This document shows, in pieces, positions 12,277 through 24,589 of a stretch of 64,000 nucleotides of DNA. Numbering within the stretch: the first letter of the stretch is position 1; every line of letters starts with the position of its first letter. Both the position numbers and the translations under genes were made by a program. Origin of the DNA: Dolomedes plantarius (lineage: Eukaryota; Arthropoda; Arachnida; Araneae; Dolomedidae); assembly GCA_907164885.2 (NCBI GenBank), contig OU015492.1, forward strand, positions 201,503,738 to 201,567,737, in the 5' to 3' direction. The notes beneath the pieces were generated by a model. That model saw nothing but the letters and a program-made list of their open reading frames with translations. It did not search any database and was not told the DNA's origin.

Positions 12277-12565
12277 TTCTTTATTTTCATAAATTTGAAA
12301 AGTAGAATTTTGAATATTTAGAGAATAATTTTAATTGCGAAATTTTGTATCCTCACATTTTTACTTAACATGAAGCAAGTTATATTTTTCACTATGGAAT
12401 TAATTTTAATTTCTGTCTACATATTAAAACAAAATTTTAATTATGAAGCTCTCTGTGGATCTATGTGAGGAAATCTATACAATAGAAACATATTTGATTA
12501 CTAAACGAACATGCAGTTTTGCAATAATTACAGAGAGAATTCTTTTATTATCTTTACTGTTTGCT
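12277..12565. repeat. Truncated third tandem unit C
   Basis: This repeats the first 289 bp of the unit and stops inside a local direct repeat (tttactgtttgct, which occurs twice in the full unit). After 12565 the sequence is unique. The breakpoint in a short internal repeat suggests a homology-mediated duplication or contraction edge. Confidence 0.95.
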
Positions 12566-13997
12566 ACTAGTGCCTTTATTCAATAAACTTATTTCTCTTT
12601 TATTACGAAATTTTAAAAATTGTTTGTAATTGGACCCGGCTTTTCATTTGTTGATATTGATTTAAAAATCAATTAATCTCATTTTACATGAATTAAAGCT
12701 ATCAAAGGAGCCAATCTTTTGCATTTAATATTTGTTTTAGATTTCCTAGATAATGCGAAATTTAATCATTCTAAATTACTACCAAAATTTGGTATATATT
12801 TCGCTTCTATTTTTGAAGCCACCTCTATCAAAATTTATTCACCGGTATAAAAGAAGTTTATCTCCATTAATTCTGTTTTCATGAATCTATTCATCTACTT
12901 GGTTACTACTGTGTTCTAGATGATTTTTAACTTCTTTTATTTCATCTCTACTGATGATCATAATTTTAGAGATCCGAAAACGAAAATAAAGAGAGATTTG
13001 TGTGAGGAAATAGTTTGTTTTGTATTACTGTCTTCCCAAACTTTATATGAATTTTGAAATGATTGTTTAAAGTATTTTATTAATCATTTAAGTATTTTGT
13101 TAATTAATCCAGGGTAACAAATATTATGGAAAAACTGTTCGAAGACGCTCTTAATATTAATTTAGCTAGTTAAAATAATTTTTTTCTTATCATTTTTTCC
13201 CTAGTAATTTTGCCGTTTTAAAACCTGAAAAAAGTACATAGGAAATTGGAAGAGAGAGAAAATATGATATGAAATCCTTCAGTGATCGTACCGTATATTT
13301 TGAGAGGAAATTATTCTTCTTAACTATCATTTATAAACTATATTGTCTGAGTCAGTATGAGGAACCCATCCTATGACGATTATGGTTTTGGATGGCTCCA
13401 GAGAGCTCTGAGACCCCAAACTACCGGGCCTCCATGGGTTCGACTTTAACGACCGAGAGACAGATGGTCTACGTGGCTCATAGAGCATCATAATGGATGA
13501 TTCCTATTTCTTTGTGTTGTGTGCTCATGTTAACTGGTAAATAGTTTATGTTCGTACCGACATATTTTAAACTCGTGTGTCTTCAGAGATGCTATTTACT
13601 TTCCTATCAAAAGCAGAAGAGAACCAGCCGATTCCCGGTTTGTACATGATACTAAGTATTAGGGTTTTAAACTGTACCTTTAGGAACTGTATAGTTCATT
13701 GAATATAAGCAGAAACTCTGAGAAAAGCAGCTTACCTTGCAATTTCAGACGTAAAATTTTTAGCAGATTGCCCATGGAGTAAAAGTGACACAACTCTTCG
13801 ACTGCCCACCAGATATTTGTCCTTCATCTACGTTCTTCTTATGAGAGACATACAAACTAAATCCACTAGGTCGTTACATCAGTTTGATCTCAACATCATT
13901 TAGTCATGTGTTACATATGACACAAGTCATTAGATCAATTCGATCACTTCATGACACGTGTTAAGTGGGACCCATCAAATCCACTGAGTCGTCCCAT

Positions 13998-14001
<4 letters not shown>
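12566..14001. other. No gene seen; possible old tRNA-like repeat
   Basis: Unique AT-rich sequence. Around 13376-13510 the base composition is more balanced, and a B-box-like tgggttcgactttaacg is present. This could be a degraded tRNA-derived SINE, but I cannot find a matching A box. Around 13850-13990 there are loosely repeated words (catttagtc, gtgtta, acatatgacac). Confidence 0.45.

Positions 14002-14082
<81 letters not shown>
14002..14082. repeat. (TA)n microsatellite, ~81 bp
   Basis: Uninterrupted alternating TA. It creates long spurious open frames of alternating Ile-Tyr on both strands. A second tract of about 34 bp lies at 14387-14420. Confidence 0.97.
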
Positions 14083-14087
<5 letters not shown>

Positions 14088-14383
14088 GTCCGGATGGACA
14101 TCTCATGAAATAAGAGCTTACATTATGGCCGGAAAATAATAAAATCAGCTTCAGGAACAAACTAATTTATTAAACAGTAAAGCAACACATCTTTTTCGCT
14201 TCGAGTCAGCCCAGCGTTGTCCCGCAAAAAGCGCCAAAATAGAATTAGGTCAGAGAGGTTGCCAGAATTGGCGGAGGAAGTTAGTATGTGGGAAGGCGGA
14301 GCGTTTACGCCCAGACAAGAAGGATGGGTTACCATGGCAGAGATGAAGTACAGAATGGGCGATTATAGGTAGTTAGTAATATT

Positions 14384-14424
<41 letters not shown>

Positions 14425-15533
14425 GAGTAATGGGGTATAATTGACATGTCAGTACTAAAAAAAAGTTTACTTTCATGGAAAATTCGAGCTAGAGCTATTG
14501 ACAAGAACCACGGCAATCAGATAGAAGCAAATCGTCTAAAAAAATATGGCATTTATAGATATAAAACTCAACTATCAAAATCGTTTCCATAAAACACAAA
14601 CGATCTTCTGCACACGCACGCACGCACACACACATATAATGTGTGTATGATTATGTAGAGATACATAAGTAGAATTAAGTCTTATAGAACAGATTCCTAA
14701 AATAGCTGACTTTGAGAATGTTGGTAAATTCCTGAAAGTTAGGGTTGAAAAAAAAGACTAGATAGTTTGTTCAATGCTCTGTGTTTTCTCAACGAATTTT
14801 GATCCTTCCTTTCCCGCCAACGAAAAAAAAAAGAGTAAACGAAACTTTTTATTTAGAATTTTAAATCTAATTTCTAAAACATCCTGTTTTGGGGAGAGAA
14901 TAAGCATTCATAATAAGCCTGCTTATTCTAATTTACACAATCTACCAAAAGTGCTAATAAGAATAAGTAGGTTTTAGTGACCAATATTCCTGAGACTATA
15001 TATTCATTAAATAAATTTTCTTTTTCAATTACGATCAAATATTTGCATTGTGTTCCTTTTATAATCAAGATATTTTTCCTTTTCTTGTTAATATTACAAT
15101 TTTAATTCATTCCGAACAATTCTGTTTCGTTCAATATAACGAGATAACATTTACATTATCGCATGCAGCTAAATGGTGAAATAATATGTCGAGAATGATA
15201 TGCTAATTAAATAGTGCTATTTAAATTTGAGCCACTCCTGTTTAGAATTCTACTGACATCTATAACTTTCTGCAATGAATCAAATGAGATTAAAATATAA
15301 TTCTAATTGAAAAACAAGGATAAGGGAGTTAGTGTTTCATTACTACGTTTTATATTCAAATTGGTAAGAATTCACAGTGTAATGTTTTGCTATAAAATTT
15401 TACTAATAAATTTGCAATACATTATGTATATTAAATTTGCTTCAGTACTTGTTCAATATCGTTTAAATTTAACATGGATTGGCTATTTATTCATTAAGAG
15501 GGTAATGTTTCATTTGTCATGTTTAGGAATGAA
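14083..15533. other. No gene seen
   Basis: A balanced-composition block at 14180-14370 (for example gccagaattggcggaggaag) contrasts with its AT-rich surroundings, but has no recognisable coding or RNA motif. A short (CACG/CA)n run lies at about 14611-14634. Otherwise ordinary AT-rich DNA. Confidence 0.55.
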
Positions 15534-15641
<108 letters not shown>

Positions 15642-15963
15642 TTTCAAGGCTTGGACTTTCTTAAATTGTCCCTTTATACAGAATGAAGTCGTTTCGCACC
15701 TATTAGATCAACTAGAGTATGGTGCTCCAATAATTATGTAGTCAAATTCTCTGTGGCTTGGACGGGCTAATATACGAGGGTTGTAAAAAATATAATGGCA
15801 GCATACCCAGAAAACTTTTTTTAATGTACGTACAAACAAAATTACATTACATTCCTTCAATATAATCACCAGCAAAGTCATGTACCTTTTGCCAGATGTC
15901 AGGAAGCCGTAGGATACCGTTGGCAAGGTGTTGTTTGTTGATGTCAGCAACGGAGCGCCCTAA

Positions 15964-16160
15964 GGGCCTGTTCACATAGGAGTCCGTTGCGTTGCGTTGC
16001 GTTGCGTTAAGGAAAAGATGACCTTGAGACGAAAATAAACCAATCATAGGCGTTAAAAATTTTCATTGCTAATCGTTTGGAGGCATATGATTGGTTTATT
16101 TTCGTCTCAACGTCATCTTTTTCTTAACGCAACGCAACGGACTCCTATGTGAACAGGCCC
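15964..16160. mobile_element. PIF/Harbinger-type MITE, 197 bp
   Basis: Long (about 75-bp) inverted repeats begin gggcctgttcacatagg at each end and run through a gttgc-rich block into gagacgaaaataaaccaatc. The flanks are TAA on both sides (15961-15963 and 16161-16163), the 3-bp target duplication typical of PIF/Harbinger. The left arm has about two more gttgc units than the right arm. It interrupts the mariner C-terminal coding remnant, so it is younger than that insertion. Confidence 0.85.
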
Positions 16161-16358
16161 TAATGATCGGATCACAGACTGCACTTCAGGAAAATATGAT
16201 GCCTCTAAATCAAATTTCTTTCAAAATTCTTTCTTTCAAATTAGGAAAGAGGTCGTGTCAGGGGAGTACAGACGGTGTTCCAACAACTCCCGGGTGCGGA
16301 TGGTGTTGTAGAAACGGGCAACCTTGATTTTAATCCCCAACCACTGATCACTTTTTAA

Positions 16359-16472
16359 CCTTTTCCTTACTGGGTGGGATAGCATCTATCACAAGAATAC
16401 GGGTCCAAGAATGAATGAATATATATATATATATATATATATATAGGGAAAATGGGCCCCGTAAGCTAAAGG
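16359..16472. mobile_element. piggyBac-like MITE with internal (TA)n
   Basis: Bounded by TTAA on both sides (16355-16358 and 16473-16476). The inverted ends are accttttccttactggg and the reverse complement of cccgtaagctaaaggt. The related mariner copy near 41190 lacks this insert, which gives an empty-site comparison. The interior holds gaatgaatgaat followed by (TA)n at about 16419-16445. A longer copy of the family is at 23911-24454. Confidence 0.75.
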
Positions 16473-16934
16473 TTAAAACATGATTTAGAGCGGTAGAGAC
16501 GACATTGTCCACTTCATCGCCACGCAGCAACTACCCTTTCTACTGGATCTACGGTTTTATGTACTCTACACATCGACTACAGCTCTACTTCACTCCTCCG
16601 ATATCCTGTTTGAGCATGCCCGATGTTCTACGACTTTTCTGGGCGACGTTGCCACTACTAAATTTACAACCCTCGTACATTAGAATACAGTGCGTGCTTT
16701 GAAAAAAAAGACAAAAATATGTTTTTGATTGGTATAAGAAACTCTAATATCTCTAAACAAAAGACTCAACCAATCAGCGTTTTTTTTATGAATGTTATAC
16801 TCAGATCTTGCAAGAGTTTGCCATTCTGAGTGCATGTGAAGATTTCAATTTTGTATCACAGATGTAAAAAATAATTAAAATTTATGCTAATTTTTACTGC
16901 ACTAATTTGAGATTTATTTTGCAAGAACAAAGAT

Positions 16935-17112
16935 GCCGGATGATAGCAGAATGGCTAGTGCGCTGGCATTCGGTACCAGAGTCTGTGGGTTCGAATCCCA
17001 CTCTTGGAATGGACGTTTGTACCCGTTCCGAATAGGCTTTAAGCTGTAGGTCCTGGTCTAATTAGCCCTCGTGTAGCTTCAAAAGACCGTAACGCTCCAA
17101 ACCAAACCAACC
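16935..17112 (+). mobile_element. tRNA-derived SINE, 178 bp
   Basis: It has an A-box-like tagcagaatggctagtgc and a B box gggttcgaatcccac, the internal RNA polymerase III promoter of a tRNA-derived SINE. An imperfect 16-bp target duplication flanks it: ttgcaagaacaaagat at 16919-16934 and ttgcaagtacagagat at 17113-17128. The 3' part ends near ccaaaccaaaccaacc with no long A tail. The B-box arm is not part of a foldable complete tRNA. Confidence 0.82.
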
Positions 17113-17128
17113 TTGCAAGTACAGAGAT

Positions 17129-18178
17129 ATCTACCGTGAGAAAAAATTCTAAATGACAGTTTTGTCTGTATAACATACTGACATTCTCCCTGTTGGTAAA
17201 TGCAGAAAAATTAATTTCTGTAGACTGATTTAAGCATCTAAAAAATCCCTACCATTCGTTTTAAAACTGATCGACCAACAAAATTCTAATACCGAGCCAA
17301 ACACGGAGATATTGCGCAACGTAGAAGAAAGAAATACGTCATGTGAAATATTAACATTAATATAAATCCAATGATCTAACGGTGAAGAAATATTTGAAAT
17401 TCATAATAATAATTTTATCGACAATTAGGACACTAATAAAAGTTTATCTAAAAGTGAAATTATCAAAATTTCGATTAAAATAGCTTATCCGCACATGGGA
17501 ATTTCGCTTAATTGCTCAGCTTAATTATGGCTAAACATCGGGGCATTTGCTATTGTGGCAAAGTATCTCTGAGGTACGCATTCATCCTCGATTCAGATCC
17601 CAAATGATATTCTACCGAGTAGCAAGGATATTGGAAGTATACGAAAGCTGTATATTGTCAAGTACTATTGTGACTTGTGACGCTTCGGCCCGCTTAAGGA
17701 AACTAATTGAATCGAAATTGGAAACCCTGAAGATTAGGGCATGGGCAATACTCAATGAAGGCAAATATTTATTCGATAAATTAATTTTAACGGGGATATC
17801 GAAACAGTGGAAACTAAGTGGGGATTTTTCAGGGTTCCTATGGCAACTTTGACATCACAAATAAGAAATTTGTATTGCAGTAGCATTCTACTTGAGTACT
17901 CATACATTTTTTCAAGTAACTTATCAGAGATAAAAAAAACAAATTTCAGGTAGTCTCTTCGAATGAAACTACCGCGGGTTATTAACGTATGATTACTTAT
18001 CGCTGCTTACCTCTTTTCTGTGTATATATGTATGTATGTGTTATGCATATATGTATGTATTTATGTGTGCGTATATATATATATATAATAAATAGTTGAA
18101 AGAGAAAACCAGTAAGAGCACTAAAGCTGCTTGCAGCCAGGAACTAAAAACATGAAAAGATAAGAAGTATGGAAGAGG

Positions 18179-18235
<57 letters not shown>

Positions 18236-21200
18236 TTGACGCATTTTGGTACTTTTTTTGTTTAACTGTTTACTGCTTGCCAGCGATACAGACCTGGGTT
18301 TGGCGCTCTGCCAAAATTATAACTCGCGACGCAGGACATCTGAAATTTAGTTTCCGGGGGACCGTTATGGAAGAACGTGAAAGATAAGCTTGGAAGGGAA
18401 AAATTGGGATATAAATGATTTATTATCATGTACAGAAAATCGATTCTGTACATGAACTGGTCTGTAACTGGTTTTGTGATTTGATGAACATCTTACGATG
18501 TGCAATAAATTCTTTCCAATTTAAGTGAATTTAAAGTGCGAATAACTCTTTTTGTTTCTTTAGATGAAGAAAACGTATTCAAAAACTTATTTAGTGAATT
18601 CAAAATAAGACTAATTCTTTCTAAAAAGAATTACAGTCTGTAGTTTGTCTGTTTAAAAATTTTCCCAGGATATAAATATTTTTTCGTTTAAAAAAAAAAT
18701 TAATGAAATACCATCTACTTTTGATAGGATTAATCTTGCCCATTAGTGTCTGGAAATGACTAATTTCAATGTATCATAATGCTTCTAAAATCTTTTGTAT
18801 GATTGTAAATTTATGTGACTATTACAGTGACTGAAATCCCATCAGAGTATCTTTCTTCTTTGTGATTTCTAATTCGATCGTAAACAAATATCAAGTCAAG
18901 CAAAAATATCCTTTTATAGATTTTTCTTACATTATATATTTGTACTAGTATTTTTACACATTAAAAGAAATTCTGAATCATTAATAAAATCATATACGTC
19001 TTTACATGCTTAAAGTTTTATCAAAATAAGTCTCCTCATTATTTTCATAATGAATGCAACTAAATACTAATTATAAATTTCAGGTAAATATAGCAGAAAA
19101 GAGAACCTGATGCCTTTTAGCAGTGCTTTAGTACACAAAGATGGGGGAAAATGCATTACAATTTTACCTATTTTAAATATATAATTTAAGAAAAGATTAT
19201 TTAAGACTTTACAGCAGTACTGCATTCAGTAACTTTAAATGCTGGAAACGATTATACATTTTTTAAGTTAAAAATGTTACAATAAAGCTTTAAAATGCTT
19301 AAAAATAAATTTCATAATAGCGTCTTTGTCTGAGATCTAATAAAAACGCGCAAAAAAACTGTGTTCTTCATATGGCTCTTTCAAAAAGAAAACTGTAAAT
19401 AACCCATTTTTGAAACAGTAACTTTCAAATTATTTTTCTATGAACTTATGCAATTTTGTGCCGCATTAAATCAATTTTAGTTTTTTAGAGCAAGCAAAAT
19501 ATGCAATTTAGAAAATCATGCGGCAAATTTGGCTATAAAATGCTGCACATTTTTCAAAGATTTAATGGCTTTCCTGAAGCGAACAGCCCGGCGGCCATTG
19601 AAATATCTGTTCACATTGTCCCTAATAGCGGGAAAAAATCACGGCTAATTATTTATGACATCATTGAAATATTAGAGCCATCGTTCACATAATAAAGGCG
19701 GAAAAATTTGACGGCCAGAGTTGCGTGAGAGAGCTATTCTGCTTCCTTTTAGTGCTCGTAGCATGCAAAACATCAGAATGCGAAATTTTTAAGATGTCAT
19801 TAAACACTTGCTTTAAAAAAAAATCACCAATTCAGAGCAAAAAGGCCGGGACATTCATATGCATTATGACATAAAAAAGTAATTAAATCGTCAAAACGTC
19901 CTGGCAGAAGCTGCTTTTGAAATCTTGCATGAGGCGTGCTTTATTAAAGAAACAGGAATGTATATCCTACCATAAAAATGACATGCAATTACTACAAATA
20001 TTCCATTTTTACTCTCCCCACTGTAATAAGAACTATTTTAAAAAATACTCATTAACTAAAGGAAATAACAAAGCGTAATTTACTTACTAAAGAGAAATTG
20101 TCTTTCACTTTTCCGAATTAAGAAGCTGACACAGGCGCCAAAGCTTTCGGTAAACTTTAAATAATAGTCAAACGGGCAATGACATATACGTTTCGGAATG
20201 ACTAAAGTTATGCCCTTCATCATTTAGCATTTTAGTGGAAAAGATGTGAACATATATAATATATGTGATTTCCTGAGTAGAAGTGTATACAACACACCCC
20301 CTTCGAACTATCGATGAACGGATTATCGGATTAGCCGATTGTCCGTGTAGTCTAATGTTGGCAGAGCAGCTAAGGCGCTGGATATTAGTAGCAAATTTAG
20401 CGGATCGACTCCGGTAATTGGAATTGGTATTCCAGCTTTCAGAATAATGTTAAAGGACCAAAATCCTTTTAACCAATTATCTGAGCATTACATACTTTAA
20501 AACAAGTGATTGTCCAAATAACTGCCTCAAAAACATAAAGTAATTTACCAAATAATTTCCTAAAGCAAAAATGTGCATGTTTCATGGAAATTTTTAATCT
20601 GCATAGCATACATGGTTAAAATCCGCTGAAGGGTTTCCTTTTATGCTATACTGAGCAACTTTTACTTTATTCGTGTTTTGCACATCGTGCGTAGTCGAAT
20701 GTGAAAAACTAGCATTTCAATGTATGTCTACTTGTAATAACGAATTTTTACGTACAAGTGATGGAGAATACAGGAATATCAAAGCGATCGTATATCTGTT
20801 CTTATTTGCGTTATATTGGTAATAATACTAATCTAAGAGTATTTAATAAATCTTTTTTTAAGTTCAATAGTATAATAAGCGTTGTATTTTTCGCATGTAT
20901 TCAGTTTCTGCACGAAGTTTCTGCATAATTTTATATATATATATATTCATTTAATTCGTCATTTATTTCTTGAAAAGTCATAATTTGAAACAATAAATAT
21001 CGAAATTTTACTTGAATTGTAAGTATGATTTAAAGAGAAATAGGTAGCATTTGATTTCTTTATTAGAAATGTATTAAATTTTTATTATTTTTATTTTTAC
21101 TTTATTTTTATACAAACTATTTTTAATTTTTCGGTTGGTAAAATATTAGACTTACTTTGTATTTCACAGACAAGATTCTACATTACAGTCTTACAGATTT

Positions 21201-22139
21201 TGTGTAGCATTCCACCGTGGTACGTGACAGTTAGATAAAAAAACCTAAAACTTAGCTTTTGTTATTAAAGTATTAAGAAGCTTAAACTCATTTATAAAAT
21301 TCTGAGCTAAAAATCTAAAACTTGTTATGTTACACAGCAAAAGTAATAAATTAACTACTTTTTTTTCATATTTTTCCTTGAATCCTTTATACACACTACA
21401 TAAATATGCGAAGTAGATTTAGTAAAATTAGGATGAGCAGAGATTTTTTTTTTTGCCCTCAAGGAAAGAAAAATAGAATGTTGTCTCAGCGTACACGTGT
21501 TGTTTGAAAGCCAAATCATTTGCGTATCGAGTAAAAATCCTTTTGCAAGAAAACCGGGAATTTTCCTATGTAATAACATAAAAATATTAGTCAGATAAGC
21601 TTTTTCTTTTCCCAAACTTTTTATGATCATAAAATAGGGAAGAGGGGAGGAAAACTTCAATTTATAACTTAAAGGAACAGTCCCCTGCTCAAACGAAAAT
21701 AACCAAGCGCAATTTATGAAATATTTCTCGATACAACAGCGTAAGTGATATTTCCGAAATAAAATTCCTTATTGATGCCCGAAAATAAAATTTTGCGAGA
21801 GGCAAGATAAATATTTATAAAAATAAAACGAAAAAAAAAAGGCCTGCACGGAGCTTAAAAATTTAACAATCGTTCCTGCCCCCAGAACAAAAGAAAAATG
21901 AAAATACCGAAAACTACGTGAGCGGATTCTCTGCAATAACAGTAAATAAAACATTTTTCATCTCATAATGGCGCAGATAATAAATATAAATATGAACAAT
22001 ATTAGATTAATAGTGATTCAGGAACTTTTGCAACAAACTCTAACAATTTATTGCCCACGGTTGAATCGCCATAACGTCTTCTACTTGGTTAAAATAGACA
22101 TGTCATGAAACTTATGCGTGTACCACCTTGTACATAGTT
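17129..22139. other. Long stretch without a supported gene
   Basis: AT-rich, mostly unique. Contents noted: (TA)n at 18180-18231; a tatg/tatgta-rich simple repeat at about 18021-18086; a palindrome at 18426-18455; a loose tRNA-like block at about 20331-20450; homopolymer runs. Open frames up to 101 codons (for example 17547-17852 plus, 21355-21660 minus) show no motif, and their codon use matches the background. The block at 19500-19760 is slightly more complex and could be conserved non-coding DNA, but nothing in the sequence proves it. Confidence 0.5.
18426..18455. repeat. 12-bp perfect hairpin arms
   Basis: tcatgtacagaa is followed by six bases and then its exact reverse complement. It is isolated and has no flanking target duplication. 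Function unknown. Confidence 0.8.
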
Positions 22140-22495
22140 ACTGTTTAAAGCATTTAACCAGTACGTGAATATTATTTCAAGTATTTAAAGTGGTATTTGT
22201 TACAATTATTTGTATAACTTTGTCTCAGATATTGAAATATTTTCAACTACGCCATTCTGAAATGTTAAGCAAAGACACAGAAAATAAACATGAATAATAG
22301 TGAATAGTGAGGTTAAGAAAAACAAAAAAAAACTTCTTAATATATGCTACCCTGCATTTAAAAAATCGCAGTGAGTTATAACAAGCATATTACAAAACAA
22401 TGAAATATGCATTCGATGTCTAGTTAAATATTTGATACAATTTATCCATGAATTATTTACCAGTGTGTGTATATTAATCCAAGTATTTAAAGTGG

Positions 22496-22713
22496 GTTTA
22501 TTGTGGACCTGTGGTACAGTGAGCTTGCTTTCTGTGCTTAGGGTGCTCGGATCGAATCCCGGCGTGGCGTCACCAAAATAACTCCGCTTGTGTCGTCCCT
22601 TCATAGGGGTAATGCTGGTCCGCCTATATGGTTCCTCCATAATAAAATGATCAGCAAACTGCTGTAAGTTATAGGCGAATATCTACTCAAGTGCCTTCAC
22701 TTAAAAAAAAATC
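22496..22713 (+). mobile_element. tRNA-derived SINE with A tail
   Basis: The B box is cggatcgaatcccggcg and there is an A-rich 3' end (ttaaaaaaaaatc). The 6-bp direct repeat aagtgg flanks it (22490-22495 and 22714-22719), and the flanks rejoin to give the host tandem-repeat sequence. It differs from the SINEs at 16935 and 24018. Confidence 0.72.
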
Positions 22714-22876
22714 AAGTGGTATATATTGCAAATGTTTCGTGTAACTATATGTTAGATAGTATATTATCGAAATCTTTTTAACTACGGCATGCTAAAATGT
22801 TAAACAATGCGCTGAAAATGAATCTGAATAATAGTGAATTGTGAGACTAAATAAAATAAAACAACCTCTTAAAATA

Positions 22877-23124
22877 TGAGGCAGTGAAAGGCAAAGTGGT
22901 GTAAGTCAACTTGAGTCATTTTGAGAAACAAAGCGTTTTACTGCAAAAACTACAAAAAGTTCCACTATAAATTGAAGAAATTATAATTAATAATAATTAT
23001 TATAATATTGCAAATAATAATTATTTGCAATTCCACTATAAATTGAACACGGATATTACATTTTTGTCCTCAGCTAAAAAAAAGTTGAAAATGTGACTTA
23101 AACCACTTTGTCTTTCACCGCCTC
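22877..23124. mobile_element. MITE with ~30-bp TIRs
   Basis: The inverted ends read gaggcagtgaaaggcaaagt and the reverse complement of actttgtctttcaccgcctc, continuing to gtgg.(g/t)taagtca. It splits one unit of the degenerate tandem repeat at an AT-rich site. The target duplication is short (TA or TAT). The interior is AT-rich with its own small palindromes. Superfamily not assigned; a Tc1/mariner-type TA target would fit. Confidence 0.72.
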
Positions 23125-23910
23125 ATATATTTCCTTGGGTTTTCTAAAACTGTTTCCAGTGAGTTATAAGAGGCATATTGCAAAACAATGAAATGTGCAT
23201 TCGATGTCTAGTTAAATATTTGATAAAACTTATGTATGAAGTATTTACCAGTACATGGATATTAATCCAAATATTTAAAGAGGTATTTTCTACAAATATT
23301 GTGTATAACTTTATCTTAGATATTATATTATCGAAATATTTTTAACTTCGGAATGTTAAAATATAAAAAATTACCTTGAAAATAAATCTGAAAGGTAGTG
23401 ACTTGTGAGATTAAATAATATTTTTAAAAAACCTCTTAAAATATGTTGCCTTGGTTTTTCAAGAAATGTTTCCAGTAAGTCATTAGAGGCGTATTTCAAA
23501 ACAATGGCATAGGCATTCGACGTCTAGTTAAATGTTTTAGAAAACTAATCCATTAAGGGTTAATTCATGTATTCAAAGGTGGCCATAGACATATGCAAAC
23601 GCAACAAACGCCTCGAAATGTCATCGCAACTCTATATAGTTGGGCGGTAGCAAGAGTGTAAGCGTAACTGTAAACAAAAACTATAAACATCGTTAAATAT
23701 TTTTTATTTCGGAATTATAGAACATTTAGCAATGGCGTGGAAAACAAATCCGAATAACAGTGACTCATGAAGTAAGGAAAAGAAAACTCTTAATATTTGT
23801 TACCCAGGGTATTCTAAAACAATTTCAGGTTATGGCAGGCGTACTGCAAAACAGTGACATGATCATTCGATGTCTAGTTAAATATTTGATAAAAAGCCAC
23901 AAAGCATTAT

Positions 23911-23967
23911 CCCTTTCATTACGGGGTGAGATAGCATGTATCCCAAGAATACGGGTCTAGGAATGAA

Positions 23968-24020
<53 letters not shown>

Positions 24021-24304
24021 TATACGGCTCCCAGTTATTGTTAAAAACTTCAAGCTGCCACACCATAGGTCCAGGGTTCGACCCTACGACTGGGCAAGGT
24101 CGACGCAGCTTTTCATTCCTTGAGTGGGTCGATAAAATGAGGACCAAGCATGCTTGGGAACTAATTCTGGAGACCCTGCGTCAGGTTGACCACCTGACCG
24201 AGACATATGCTTCATGGCACCCCCAAGCCCACGGACAGGAAAGCGGAGATGGACACCACCGGCCTTGATCCACATGGACTGTTTTGCCATGAGTTTAGTT
24301 TTAG

Positions 24305-24374
<70 letters not shown>

Positions 24375-24454
24375 TAATGGCCGTTCTTACAAAGGGGGTA
24401 CGAAATTTGTCATTCTAAAATTGATTCGAAAAAATGGGCCCCGTATGCTAGAGG
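23911..24454 (+). mobile_element. piggyBac-like MITE with nested SINE
   Basis: The left end is ccctttcattacggggtgag; the right end (reverse complement) is cctctagcatacggggccca. The right flank is TTAA (24455-24458); the left flank is TTAT, a TTAA variant. It shares gaatacgggtc and gaatgaatgaat-(TA)n with the 114-bp copy at 16359. The extra length comes from a SINE and a second (TA)n tract. It lies inside the tandem repeat, so it is younger than the array. Confidence 0.72.
24018..24305 (+). mobile_element. tRNA-derived SINE, family shared with 55147-55433
   Basis: The B box is gggttcgaccctacgac. The body words gaccaagcatgcttgg, ggttgaccacctgaccga and atggcaccccc recur in reverse orientation at 55147-55433, defining one SINE family of about 285 bp. 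The A box is poor here but clear in the other copy (tggcgtagtgg). Pure (TA)n tracts flank both ends (23970-24017 and 24306-24366). Confidence 0.82.
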
Positions 24455-24589
24455 TTAACCAGTACGTGAATATTATTTCAAGTATTAACGTAGGATTACG
24501 TTCCTCCATAACGATACTCCGGAAAGGAAAATTTCAGATGCTAAAACCGTCCGTCCGTACCTCGCGAGTTATAATTTTAGCAGAAATTA

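Larger units (their letters stand above)
15775..16675 (-). mobile_element. Mariner deletion derivative with two nested MITEs
   Basis: The ends read cgagggttgtaa on the left and ttacaaccctcg on the right, flanked by TA on each side (15773-15774 and 16676-16677), the mariner target duplication. The minus strand carries C-terminal transposase remains: SVADINKQHLANGILRLPDI, then WQKVHDFAGDYIEGM, the usual mariner ending (WQKC...GDYIE). Removing the two nested MITEs leaves about 585-590 bp, so the catalytic region is largely deleted. A relative of this element lies at 39989-41390. Confidence 0.88.
22140..24490. repeat. Degenerate tandem repeat, ~320-bp unit, interrupted by TEs
   Basis: At least four diverged copies of one unit. 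The diagnostic words gcattcgatgtctagttaaat and gtatttaaagtgg (or variants) recur near 22410, 23196, 23515 and 23864. Spacing is about 320-355 bp where no insertion intervenes and about 790 bp where a SINE and a MITE have entered. A fragment of the same unit lies at about 22140-22330, before the first full copy, and another follows the last insert at 24455. The copies are strongly diverged, so the array is old. Confidence 0.82.

Noticed and set aside
1..12565. The 6.14-kb direct repeats as LTRs or a single LTR retrotransposon
   Set aside because: Units are directly abutting and contain DNA transposons; there are no TG...CA ends, primer-binding site or pol between them.
13951..14160. Open frames with long Ile-Tyr repeats (also at 15307-15741, 24214-24720, 24977-25285, 25651-25896, 42372-42608 and 43101-43395)
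   Set aside because: They are translations of (TA)n tracts, open on both strands at once; no coding signal on either side.
16935..17112. True tRNA genes at B-box sequences (also 22540, 24075, 33095 and 55375)
   Set aside because: No complete cloverleaf or acceptor stem; B boxes continue into SINE bodies shared by other copies and flanked by target duplications.
20331..20470. tRNA-like or SINE block (gcagagcagctaaggcgctgg)
   Set aside because: Only a weak B-box resemblance (gcggatcgactccgg); no target duplication or second copy in the window.
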